DNA of 64,000 bases from contig CAYOTO010000005.1 in assembly GCA_964406945.1 (NCBI GenBank), positions 49,974-113,973 of the forward strand. Reading direction: 5' to 3'. This stretch comes from UBA2266 sp964406945 (GTDB lineage Bacteria; Planctomycetota; Phycisphaerae; Sedimentisphaerales; Anaerobacaceae). Positions 32,287 through 41,501 of the stretch are shown here, in pieces. Below the pieces are notes generated by a model. It was given only the letters and a program-made list of their open reading frames with translations, did no database searches and was not told the DNA's origin. Made by a program: the position numbers and the translations under genes. Numbering within the stretch: position 1 is the first letter of the stretch; the number at the start of each line of letters is the position of its first letter.

Positions 32287-35200
32287 ATGCGAACACGAGC
32301 CGTTCGTAATTTCGGCACAGTCCCGGATGCGGTGGATATTCCGAATCTGGTCGATGTTCAAAGAAGGAGCTATGAAAAGTTCCTGCAGTCCGACACTGCG
32401 CCCACTAGGCGCGACGATTACGGTCTGGAGGCACTGTTCCGAGAGATATTCCCGATCGAAAGCTACAATAAGAAGCTGATGCTCGAATATCTCTACTATG
32501 AACTCGAGTCGCCTCATTACACTCCGACCGAATGTCGACAGTTGCGTCTGACCTATGGTTATCCGCTGAAAATCCACTGCCGGCTGAGGAGCAAAGAAGG
32601 TGAAGATCTGGCCGAGCAGGCGATCTACCTGGGCGAAATGCCCGTGATGATCGGCGGCGGCGAGTTCATTATCAACGGAGCCGTCAGGGTCATCGTGAGC
32701 CAGCTTCACCGCAGTCCGGGCGTCGACTTCCTCATCGAGAGCAAAGAAGGCGACCGCGTGCTGCACGGCGGGCGCATAATTCCCCAGCGAGGAAGCTGGA
32801 TTGAGATCAGCGTTACGCACAAGGACATTCTGATCGTCAAAATCGACCAGTCCAGCAAAATACCGGCGACGATTTTCCTCAGGGCGATCGAGCCTTCTTA
32901 CGGTTCGACGGAGGAAATTCTGCGATTGTTTTACCCGACCAAGTCTATCGCGGTCTCTAAACTTACGCCCTCGATGTGGGCCGTGGGACCGCTGGTGGAC
33001 ACGGAAACCGGTGAAATCATCGTCAAGGCCGGAGCACAGATTGCGGACAGGGTCTCGGTCATTCAGAAAAGCGGCCTGAAGAAGGTCGAGGTTATCGAAG
33101 AGGTTCGTGATCCGATCATCCTCAATACGATAGCCGAAGATGACTGCGACAACCGCGAAAAGGCGCTGCTGAAGTTTTACACAAGGCTGCGACCCGGAAA
33201 TCCCCCCAATGCGGAGAAGGCCCAGATCTTCTTTGAAGAGAAGTTCTTTGACTCGAACCGGTACCGGTTGGGCAAGGTCGGCCGTTTCAGGCTGAATCGG
33301 AAATTCGGCCAGAACGTGGATGAAGACGTGATGACTCTGAGGCCCGAGGACTTCCTTCACACCATGAAGTACATCATGGCCCTGCGAAACAACCAGGGTG
33401 AAGTCGATGATATCGACCATCTCGGGAACCGAAGGCTGCGTACAATCGACGAGTTGGCCTCCGATGAAATCAGAAAAGGCCTGCTGAAGCTCCGCAAGAC
33501 GGTTCAGGAACGGATGAGCATGCGAAAAGACGCCGAAGATTCGGTCCGGGTTGCGGATCTTATCAATTCCAAGAGCGTCTCGAGCAGCATCAATTATTTC
33601 TTCGGCCGCGGTGAATTGAGCCAGGTGGTCGATCAGACCAATGCCCTTAGTCAGCTTACTCACGAAAGGCGTCTTTCGGCTCTGGGCCCGGGCGGTCTGA
33701 ACAGGCGGCGGGCCGGTTTCGAAGTTCGCGACGTTCACATCAGCCATTACGGTCGTATCTGTCCGATCGAGACTCCCGAAGGTACGAATATCGGCCTTAT
33801 TTCATCGCTGGCCATCTTCGCCAAAGTCGATGAATACGGCTTTCTTCTGACTCCATACCGCAAGGTCGATAAAGGCACGGTTCTGGATGAAGTCGATTTG
33901 CTGCGTGCCGATGAAGACATGAGGGCCACTATCGCCGCACCGAATACGGTCGATAAGAAGACCGGCAAGATTCGAAAAGGCAACGTGCTGGCGATGAAGG
34001 GCGGCGAACTGGGCGTGGTCGACAGTAAAGACGTTGACTACGTGGACGTTTCCACCAAGCAGACGCTGGGCGTATCGGCCTCATTGATTCCCTTCCTCGA
34101 GCATGACGACGCCAACCGCGCTCTGATGGGTTCGAATATGCAGAGGCAGGCCGTGCCGCTGCTGAAGACCGAAGCTCCGCTGGTCGGTACCGGTATGGAG
34201 AACGTGGTCGGAAGCAACTCGAGTATGGTGGTCCGCGCAAAGAACAGCGGCACGGTAACGGCTGTGGACGCGACCCGGATTGTCATAGACCAGACGGATG
34301 AATACGAACTCGATAAGTTTGTCGGACTCAACGAACGAACATGTCTGAACCAGAAACCCATTGTGGCTCTCGGCGATAAGGTCAAGAAGGGCCAGGTCAT
34401 CGCCGACGGCGGCGGAACCGACGACGGGGTACTTGCTCTCGGAAAGAACGTGCTGGTCGGATTCGTCTCATTCGACGGTTTTAACTTTGAAGATGCAATT
34501 ATCGTCAGTGAGAGGCTCTGTAAGGACGACAGCTTTACCAGTGTTCACATCGACGAGTTCACGGCTGAGGTTCGTGAGACCCGCCTTGGCAAGGAAGAAT
34601 TCACAAGAGATATCCCGAACGTGAGCGAAAAAGCTCTGCGGAATCTCGACGAATACGGTGTTGTTCGCGAAGGTACGCGGGTCTGCCCGGGAGATATTCT
34701 GGTCGGCAAAGTCGTGCCGAAGAGCAAAACCGAACTGACCCCGGAAGAAAAGCTGCTGCACGCGATATTCGGTCGTGCCGGCGAAGACGTCAAGAACGAT
34801 TCGCTCGAGCTGCCCAGCGGCTACGAAGGCGTCGTAATTAAGACCCGTCGTTTCACCCGCAAGGGCGCCGGCACCGAAGAAGAGAAGAAAGCACTGGCCG
34901 CTCAGATCAAGCAGGTCGAGCAGGATATCAGGGCCAAGGAATGCCTGGTGTTCCGGCAGATGGTCAACGCCATTCACGAGAAATTCGAGGTAACTATCAT
35001 TGATCCCTCGACTCGTCAGCGCGTTGGAGCCAGTGATGACGACGACGTCATTTACGAGCAGATAGAGAACTTCGACATCAAGTGGGTCAAGCCCGCGGCC
35101 GCTCGCGACGAGGTTAAGACGGTTGTCGATCGCTTCTGGGGCAAAATTGTTGAGCTTCAGGAAGAAAAGAAACGTCGCGTAGACGGCATGAAGCACGGAG

Positions 35201-36045
35201 ACGAGCTGCCCAGCGGCGTACTCCAGATGGTCAAGATTTACATCGCGATCAAGCGGACGCTTTCGATCGGCGACAAGATGGCCGGTCGGCATGGGAACAA
35301 GGGTGTTATCGCCAAGATCATGCCCGAAGAAGACATGCCGTTCCTGGAAGACGGAACGCCGCTGGATATTCTGCTCAATCCGCTGGGTGTGCCCAGTCGT
35401 ATGAATGTGGGCCAGATACTGGAAACCCACCTGGGGTGGGTTGCGAAAGTTCTGGGCTTTAACGCGATGACGCCTGTGTTCGACGGTGCCAGCGAAGAAG
35501 ATATACAACAGCTTACTGAGGAAGCAAACGAACTGATGCGAAGCCGTGCCGAAGAAGCCGAGAAGGCCGGGGAGGCTCCATCGGACAAGGATTTCCTGAT
35601 TGAGGTGCCAAAAACCCTCAAAACACAGTTGTACGACGGCAGAACGGGTCGACCTTTCGATCAGTGCGGTACTATCGGATATATATACATGCTGAAATTG
35701 CACCACCTGGTCGATGACAAAATTCACGCCCGTGCGACAGGACCATACAGCCTTATTACGCAGCAGCCTCTTGGCGGCAAGGCGAGAACCGGCGGTCAGC
35801 GATTCGGTGAAATGGAGGTCTGGGCGCTCGAGGGCTACGGTGCGGCTTACGCTCTGCAGGAAATGCTGACGGTCAAGAGCGACGATGTCGAGGGCCGTAC
35901 GAAGATTTACGAGTCAATGGTCAAAGGCCAGAACACTCTCGAAGCGGGTACACCTCTGTCTTTCGACGTACTGTGCAACGAAATCCGCGGTCTTGGGCTG
36001 AATATCCAACTGGAAAAGAAGCGGCTCGGAAACAGCGTTTTATGA
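32287..36045 (+). CDS. rpoB: RNA polymerase beta subunit
   Basis: 1252 residues. The rifampicin pocket reads 'ELSQVVDQTNALSQLTHERR': the positions equivalent to E. coli D516, H526 and S531 are kept, while F514, M515, N518 and P520 are V, V, T and A. Active-site and dimer motifs 'GDKMAGRHGNKGVI' and 'GGKARTGGQRFGEMEVWALE' are intact. About 90 residues shorter than E. coli, lacking the long lineage inserts. Starts 59 bp after rplL. Confidence 0.99.
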   Translation: MRTRAVRNFGTVPDAVDIPNLVDVQRRSYEKFLQSDTAPTRRDDYGLEALFREIFPIESYNKKLMLEYLYYELESPHYTPTECRQLRLTYGYPLKIHCRLRSKEGEDLAEQAIYLGEMPVMIGGGEFIINGAVRVIVSQLHRSPGVDFLIESKEGDRVLHGGRIIPQRGSWIEISVTHKDILIVKIDQSSKIPATIFLRAIEPSYGSTEEILRLFYPTKSIAVSKLTPSMWAVGPLVDTETGEIIVKAGAQIADRVSVIQKSGLKKVEVIEEVRDPIILNTIAEDDCDNREKALLKFYTRLRPGNPPNAEKAQIFFEEKFFDSNRYRLGKVGRFRLNRKFGQNVDEDVMTLRPEDFLHTMKYIMALRNNQGEVDDIDHLGNRRLRTIDELASDEIRKGLLKLRKTVQERMSMRKDAEDSVRVADLINSKSVSSSINYFFGRGELSQVVDQTNALSQLTHERRLSALGPGGLNRRRAGFEVRDVHISHYGRICPIETPEGTNIGLISSLAIFAKVDEYGFLLTPYRKVDKGTVLDEVDLLRADEDMRATIAAPNTVDKKTGKIRKGNVLAMKGGELGVVDSKDVDYVDVSTKQTLGVSASLIPFLEHDDANRALMGSNMQRQAVPLLKTEAPLVGTGMENVVGSNSSMVVRAKNSGTVTAVDATRIVIDQTDEYELDKFVGLNERTCLNQKPIVALGDKVKKGQVIADGGGTDDGVLALGKNVLVGFVSFDGFNFEDAIIVSERLCKDDSFTSVHIDEFTAEVRETRLGKEEFTRDIPNVSEKALRNLDEYGVVREGTRVCPGDILVGKVVPKSKTELTPEEKLLHAIFGRAGEDVKNDSLELPSGYEGVVIKTRRFTRKGAGTEEEKKALAAQIKQVEQDIRAKECLVFRQMVNAIHEKFEVTIIDPSTRQRVGASDDDDVIYEQIENFDIKWVKPAAARDEVKTVVDRFWGKIVELQEEKKRRVDGMKHGDELPSGVLQMVKIYIAIKRTLSIGDKMAGRHGNKGVIAKIMPEEDMPFLEDGTPLDILLNPLGVPSRMNVGQILETHLGWVAKVLGFNAMTPVFDGASEEDIQQLTEEANELMRSRAEEAEKAGEAPSDKDFLIEVPKTLKTQLYDGRTGRPFDQCGTIGYIYMLKLHHLVDDKIHARATGPYSLITQQPLGGKARTGGQRFGEMEVWALEGYGAAYALQEMLTVKSDDVEGRTKIYESMVKGQNTLEAGTPLSFDVLCNEIRGLGLNIQLEKKRLGNSVL

Positions 36046-36098
36046 GTTGTCTCAGGGCAATGGCGAAATTTGATGTTCTGATGAGGAGTTAGCCTTAT

Positions 36099-39000
36099 AT
36101 GTTAGGGGATATTTACGATCGCATTAACGATTACGGTTCGGTAACGATCTCTCTGGCAAGCCCGAACGACATTCGCAGTTGGTCTTTTGGCGAGGTTCGC
36201 AAGCCCGAGACGATTAATTACCGTACTTACCGCCCGGAAAAGGACGGTCTGTTCTGCGAGCGGATATTCGGTCCCGAAAGAGACTGGGAGTGCGCCTGCG
36301 GCAAGTACAAGGGGACCAAGTTCAAAGGCATTATCTGCGATCGGTGCGGTGTAAAGGTCACGCACAGCCGGGTTCGCCGTAAGAGGATGGGCCACATAAA
36401 TCTGGCCGCTCCCATCGTGCATATCTGGTTCTTCAAGGCCATACCGAACCGGCTGGGTACGCTGCTGGCTATGAAGTCGTCGGACCTGGAGAAGATAATC
36501 TATTTTCAGGACTACGTCGTTACGGATCCGGGCCAGAGTCCGCTTTCGCCCGGTCAGCTCCTCAGTGAAGAGGAGTGCCGCGAAGCCACGACCAAATACG
36601 GCAGTTCGTTCAAGGCCCTGATGGGCGCCGAAGCGGTCCGCGCTCTGCTCAACGAACTGGATTTGCCCACGTTGAGCATCGAGCTGAAAGACGCCATCAC
36701 TAAGACCAACAGCAAGCAGAAAATCAAAGACCTGACCAAACGGCTCAAGATCGTCAACGAGGTCCGCAACTCGAATAACCGGCCCGAGTGGATGGTCATG
36801 GAGGTTATTCCGGTGATTCCGCCGGACCTGAGGCCGCTGGTTCTGCTCGAACGCGACAACTTCGCGACGAGCGATTTGAACGATCTGTACAGGCGCATCA
36901 TCAATCGGAACAACCGGCTCAAGAAGCTGATCGACCTGAACGCTCCGGAAGTCATTATTCGCAACGAAAAGCGCATGCTCCAACAGGCGGTGGATTCGCT
37001 TCTGGACAACGGCCGGTGCCGCAGACCGGTTCTCGGCAGCAACAATCGACCGCTGAAATCTCTTACGGACATGATTAAGGGCAAGCAGGGTCGATTCCGC
37101 GAGAACCTGCTGGGTAAGCGTGTCGACTATTCAGCCCGTTCGGTAATTGTGGTCGGTCCGAACCTTAAGTTGTATCAGTGCGGGCTGCCGAAGAAGATCG
37201 CCCTTGAACTCTATCAGCCGTTTATTATCAGAAAACTCAAACAGCATGGTCTGGCGGACACAATCAAAAGCGCCAAACGCATGATCGAACGCCGCGACGA
37301 CCACGTCTGGGACATTCTAGAAGAGGTTATTCATCAGCATCCGGTTCTCCTGAACCGTGCGCCTACGCTGCACCGGATGGGCGTTCAGGCGTTCGAGCCG
37401 GTGCTTGTCGAAGGTAATGCGATTATGCTTCATCCGCTGGCCTGCAAAGGCTTTAATGCGGACTTCGACGGCGACCAGATGGCGGTTCACCTGCCTCTGA
37501 GTGTCGAGGCTCAGGCCGAGACGCACGTACTGATGATGACCACCAGCAATATTTTCTCGCCCGCGAACGGCTCGCCGATGGTTGGGCCTTCTCAGGATAT
37601 GGTGATGGGTAATTACTATCTGACGCATATCGAGAGGCGCGGCCCGGAGGACAAGAAGCCGCCGGTCTTCCGCGATCAGTTCGAGGCCATGATGGCCTAC
37701 CAGATGGGCAAGATAACTCTGCACGACAGGATTCGCGTTCGACTCGACAAGGACCGCAAGGTAATACACGAGGAGCGCAGGCCCCGCAAAAGCACTGCAA
37801 CGACCAACGTTGTCGAGACTTCGGTCGGCAGGTGCATATTCAACGACATCCTGCCCGAGGGGGCGCCTTTCTACAATCTGACGATGTCCCAGAAGAAGAT
37901 GAGCCGGGTTATCAGCGACTGCTTTGAAATCAGCGGCGCCGCTTCCACAGTTGATCTTCTCGATAAAATCAAGGATATCGGCTTCAAGTACGCCACGCTG
38001 GCGGGTCTGAGCTTCGGAGTTACCGACCTGAAGATTCCGGCAAGGAAGGCCGAAATTATCGGCGGCACTGAAACAAAGGTGGCGAAAATCCACAGAAATT
38101 ACGACCAGGGTGTTCTCACCGAGCGCGAGCGTTACAACCAGGTCATCGACGCTTGGACCAATGCTCGTGTGGCTGTTACCAATGAAATGATGCGGGGCCT
38201 CAAGGAAGACACGACCGACGACGGTGAGCCTTATCTGAACCCGATATTCCTGATGAGCGATTCCGGCGCCCGAGGCAGCGTCGACCAGATACAGCAGCTT
38301 GCAGGTATGCGTGCATTGATGGCCAAGCCCAGCGGCGAAATCATCGAAACGCCGATTAAGTCCAACTTCCGCGAGGGACTGACCGTTCTGGAATACTTCA
38401 GTTCTACTCACGGCGCTCGTAAGGGTCTGGCCGATACGGCGCTTAAGACCGCAAACTCCGGTTATCTGACGCGTAAGTTGATCGATGTATCACAGAATGT
38501 GATTATATTCGAGCACGATTGCCAGACGCTTCAGGGTATTACCAAGAGCACGGCGGCCCGAAGCGGCCAGGTGGATATGCCGCTTTCGGAATTGATCGTT
38601 GGCCGCACTGCAAGAGATAATATCCGCAATCCGATCACCGACGAGATGATCGTCCGGGAAAACGAAGTGATTACACCCGAAGCGGCCGGCAAGATCGAGG
38701 CGCTCGGCCTGGACGCGATCCGGGTCAGAAGCCCGCTGACCTGCGACAGCCCCATCGGTGTTTGTGCCAAATGCTTCGGATGGGATATGAGTCTTAGCCA
38801 GTTGGTCGAGGAAGGCTCGGCCGTCGGTATTGTCGCGGCCCAGTCCATCGGAGAACCCGGCACGCAGCTTACCCTGCGTACGTTCCACACCGGTGGTGTT
38901 GCTTCGCGAGCTATCCTCGAGCGCGAGCAAAAAGCCACCTACACCGGAACAGTCGAATTCCGCGATATCAACGCGGTTGCTTTCGAGGTCGAAGGCGGCG

Positions 39001-40433
39001 GCAAGCAGGTGGTTGCTCTCAAGCGAAACGGTGAAATAGCTATTCTCGACGAAAAGGAGCGCGAACTGGACAGGTTCAAAGTTCCGTATGGAGCAATCGT
39101 TGACGTCGAGGACGGTCAGAAAGTCGAAACCGGAGCGGCGATGTTCAAATGGGACCCGCACCGGACGCCCATTCTTGCCGAGGTTTCGGGTGCTATCAGG
39201 TTCGTCGATATTATCGAAGGCGAAACCATTCAGATCGAGGAAGGCAAAATCCGGTCGCGGGCGAAAGGGGCCCAGGGCCGCATAGCCGAAAGACCTGTCG
39301 TTATTGAACATAAGGGCGATAAGCATCCGCAGATTATTATCGAGGATGAAAACGGCAAGATTCTTGACGTTCACTATCTGCCGGCCCAGGCGCGCATCGA
39401 AGTCGATGAAGGCCAGAAAGTCCAGGCCGGGCAGTTGCTGGCCCATCAGCCGCGGGCCACAGGCGGTACCCAGGATATTACAGGTGGTCTGCCCCGTGTT
39501 ACGGAGGTGTTCGAGGCCCGCAAGCCCAAGGATCCGGCCGCCATGGCCGAGATCAGCGGTCGCGTCGAACTGCGAAGCGATAAGCGCAAAGGCAAGATGA
39601 CCATCACCATCCGCAGCGAGAGCGGCATGGAAAAAGAACACCACGTTCCGCGCGACCGACATCTGAATGTGCACACCGGTGATATGGTCGAGGCCGGCGA
39701 CGCACTTACCGACGGACCGCTCGTTCCGCACGATATTCTGCGAATCAAGGGCGAGGAAGCCCTTCAGCGGTATCTCATCGCCGAGATCCAGAACGTCTAT
39801 AGAACGCAGAACGTGGCCATAAACGACAAGCACATTGAAATCATCTGTTCGCAGATGATGCGCAAAGTCGAGATTGAATCGGTCGGCGACAGCCAGTTTC
39901 TGCCGGGCGAAGTGGTTGACAAGTTCCAGTTCCGCCAAGAAAACGAGCGGTTGATGAACAGCGTGAGAATCGACAGCATCGGCGATGCCAGCGGTGTCGA
40001 GAAGGGCCAGGTCGTGGACAAAAAGGAACTTGCCGCGATCAACGAGAAGGTCGAGATGATCGGTGGTACGCCCGCCAAGGCCAAGAAGGCCAGACCGGCG
40101 ACCGCTCAGACGCTGCTTCTTGGAATTACCAAGGCTTCGCTGTGGTCGGAAAGCTTCATCGCCGCGGCCAGTTTCCAGGAAACAACTAAAGTCTTGACTC
40201 AGGCGTCTCTTGCCAGTAAGATGGACAATCTGACCGGTTTGAAAGAGAATGTTATACTCGGTCATCTCATTCCGGCCGGCACGGCGTTTAAGCCGCATCT
40301 GGAGATGAAGGTCAAACATCTCGTCGAGGCGCCGCTGCCGAAGGAATTCGAGGAATCCGAAGAGGTTAAAGAAGCCAAAGAAGCCGAAGCCAAGGCCGAT
40401 GCCGCAATTAAGGAGGCTTTGGGGCTCAGTTAG
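36099..40433 (+). CDS. rpoC: RNA polymerase beta' subunit
   Basis: 1444 residues. First zinc cluster near residues 64-85 (CxC ... CxxC), catalytic 'NADFDGDQMAVHLPLS' with the three Mg-binding Asp, trigger-loop region 'MMRGLKEDTTDD' / 'SGARGS', and second zinc cluster 'CDSPIGVCAKCFG'. A Glu/Lys/Ala-rich tail ends the protein. 53 bp after rpoB with an AGGAG before the ATG. Confidence 0.99.
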   Translation: MLGDIYDRINDYGSVTISLASPNDIRSWSFGEVRKPETINYRTYRPEKDGLFCERIFGPERDWECACGKYKGTKFKGIICDRCGVKVTHSRVRRKRMGHINLAAPIVHIWFFKAIPNRLGTLLAMKSSDLEKIIYFQDYVVTDPGQSPLSPGQLLSEEECREATTKYGSSFKALMGAEAVRALLNELDLPTLSIELKDAITKTNSKQKIKDLTKRLKIVNEVRNSNNRPEWMVMEVIPVIPPDLRPLVLLERDNFATSDLNDLYRRIINRNNRLKKLIDLNAPEVIIRNEKRMLQQAVDSLLDNGRCRRPVLGSNNRPLKSLTDMIKGKQGRFRENLLGKRVDYSARSVIVVGPNLKLYQCGLPKKIALELYQPFIIRKLKQHGLADTIKSAKRMIERRDDHVWDILEEVIHQHPVLLNRAPTLHRMGVQAFEPVLVEGNAIMLHPLACKGFNADFDGDQMAVHLPLSVEAQAETHVLMMTTSNIFSPANGSPMVGPSQDMVMGNYYLTHIERRGPEDKKPPVFRDQFEAMMAYQMGKITLHDRIRVRLDKDRKVIHEERRPRKSTATTNVVETSVGRCIFNDILPEGAPFYNLTMSQKKMSRVISDCFEISGAASTVDLLDKIKDIGFKYATLAGLSFGVTDLKIPARKAEIIGGTETKVAKIHRNYDQGVLTERERYNQVIDAWTNARVAVTNEMMRGLKEDTTDDGEPYLNPIFLMSDSGARGSVDQIQQLAGMRALMAKPSGEIIETPIKSNFREGLTVLEYFSSTHGARKGLADTALKTANSGYLTRKLIDVSQNVIIFEHDCQTLQGITKSTAARSGQVDMPLSELIVGRTARDNIRNPITDEMIVRENEVITPEAAGKIEALGLDAIRVRSPLTCDSPIGVCAKCFGWDMSLSQLVEEGSAVGIVAAQSIGEPGTQLTLRTFHTGGVASRAILEREQKATYTGTVEFRDINAVAFEVEGGGKQVVALKRNGEIAILDEKERELDRFKVPYGAIVDVEDGQKVETGAAMFKWDPHRTPILAEVSGAIRFVDIIEGETIQIEEGKIRSRAKGAQGRIAERPVVIEHKGDKHPQIIIEDENGKILDVHYLPAQARIEVDEGQKVQAGQLLAHQPRATGGTQDITGGLPRVTEVFEARKPKDPAAMAEISGRVELRSDKRKGKMTITIRSESGMEKEHHVPRDRHLNVHTGDMVEAGDALTDGPLVPHDILRIKGEEALQRYLIAEIQNVYRTQNVAINDKHIEIICSQMMRKVEIESVGDSQFLPGEVVDKFQFRQENERLMNSVRIDSIGDASGVEKGQVVDKKELAAINEKVEMIGGTPAKAKKARPATAQTLLLGITKASLWSESFIAAASFQETTKVLTQASLASKMDNLTGLKENVILGHLIPAGTAFKPHLEMKVKHLVEAPLPKEFEESEEVKEAKEAEAKADAAIKEALGLS

Positions 40434-40463
40434 TATTGCAAGCAAGATTAAAGAGATAAGATT

Positions 40464-40835
40464 ATGCCTACAAAAAACCAGTTAGTCAGGGGTGCGAGAG
40501 GGAAGTCGAAGGGGCGCAAACGCGTCTCGGATATCAGCGGCTCCCCGCAGAAACGCGGTGTCTGCCTTATTGTCAGAACCCAGACGCCCAAGAAGCCGAA
40601 CTCCGCGTTGCGTAAGGTCGCTCGTGTACGTTTGACCAACGGCAAAGAAGTTACCGCCTACATCCCGGGCATTGACCATAATCTGCAGGAGCACAGTACG
40701 GTTATGATTCGCGGCGGCAGGGTCAGGGACCTTCCCGGTGTGAGATATCACATTGTTCGCGGGGTTCTGGACTGTGCGGGCGTGGCCGATCGCAAGCAGG
40801 GTCGCAGTAAGTACGGTGCCAAGAAGGGCAAGTAG
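40464..40835 (+). CDS. rpsL: 30S ribosomal protein S12
   Basis: 123 residues; decoding-site protein. 'TPKKPNSALRKVARVRLTNG' includes the lysine equivalent to K42/K43 and 'RGGRVRDLPGVRYHIVRG' the K87 region (here Arg-Asp context), both streptomycin-relevant. 30 bp after rpoC, so str and rpo blocks are continuous. Confidence 0.99.
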   Translation: MPTKNQLVRGARGKSKGRKRVSDISGSPQKRGVCLIVRTQTPKKPNSALRKVARVRLTNGKEVTAYIPGIDHNLQEHSTVMIRGGRVRDLPGVRYHIVRGVLDCAGVADRKQGRSKYGAKKGK

Positions 40836-40899
40836 ATAACAACTTTTACTTCAAGGACTTAGCCCTTTGTTTAGAGCAGGGGCGATTAGAGGATAAGCG

Positions 40900-41373
40900 A
40901 TGGCGAAGAGATTTACAGCCTCAAGCGAACAGTTGAAGCCTGATGCCAAGTTCGGCAGCAAGCTCGCGGCTAAATTCATCAACTGTCTTATGCTGGACGG
41001 CAAGAAGAGCACCGCTCAGCGGGTTTTCTACGACGCTATGGCCATAATCGACAAGCGAGTCGACGATGCCGAGCCGCTGGAAGTATTCGAAAAGGCGATT
41101 AATAACGTCAAGCCCATGATCGAGGTGCGAAGCAAGCGCGTCGGCGGCGCCAGCTATCAGGTTCCGATGCAGGTGAGCAGCAAGCGGCAGCAATCGCTGG
41201 CGTTCAGGTGGATACTGGCTTCGGCCCGGGGTAAGAAGGGCAAGCCGATGTCCGAGTGTTTGGCGGGAGAGTTGCTCGATGCATACAAGGAGCAGGGCGG
41301 GGCTGTTACGATGCGCGAAAACGTGCATCGTATGGCCGATGCCAACAAGGCTTTCGCCCATTTCGCCTGGTAA
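40900..41373 (+). CDS. rpsG: 30S ribosomal protein S7
   Basis: 157 residues; head nucleator of the 30S. 'FINCLMLDGKKSTAQRVFYD', 'VKPMIEVRSKRVGGASYQVP' and 'RMADANKAFAHFAW' are conserved. Followed by a strong terminator at 41391, before fusA. Confidence 0.99.
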   Translation: MAKRFTASSEQLKPDAKFGSKLAAKFINCLMLDGKKSTAQRVFYDAMAIIDKRVDDAEPLEVFEKAINNVKPMIEVRSKRVGGASYQVPMQVSSKRQQSLAFRWILASARGKKGKPMSECLAGELLDAYKEQGGAVTMRENVHRMADANKAFAHFAW

Positions 41374-41390
41374 GAAGTGTACGAACTTAT

Positions 41391-41431
41391 ATGCCACGGA
41401 AGTTTCTAAAGGACAGCCGTGGCATTTTTTT
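41391..41431 (+). terminator. Intrinsic terminator between rpsG and fusA
   Basis: Perfect 9-bp stem ATGCCACGG / CCGTGGCAT with a 17-base loop and six T residues. It divides the str operon before fusA. Confidence 0.9.
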
Positions 41432-41501
41432 ATTGATGAATAGCTGAGCAAATGTGCGAAATAGTCACAGTAGAAGGGTGTAACTGAGGAAAGAATGAAT
41501 T

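Noticed and set aside
31890..33747. Very long antisense open frames over rplL/rpoB, rpoC and tuf
   Set aside because: They are shadows of codon bias in highly expressed genes; the sense strands encode complete conserved proteins.
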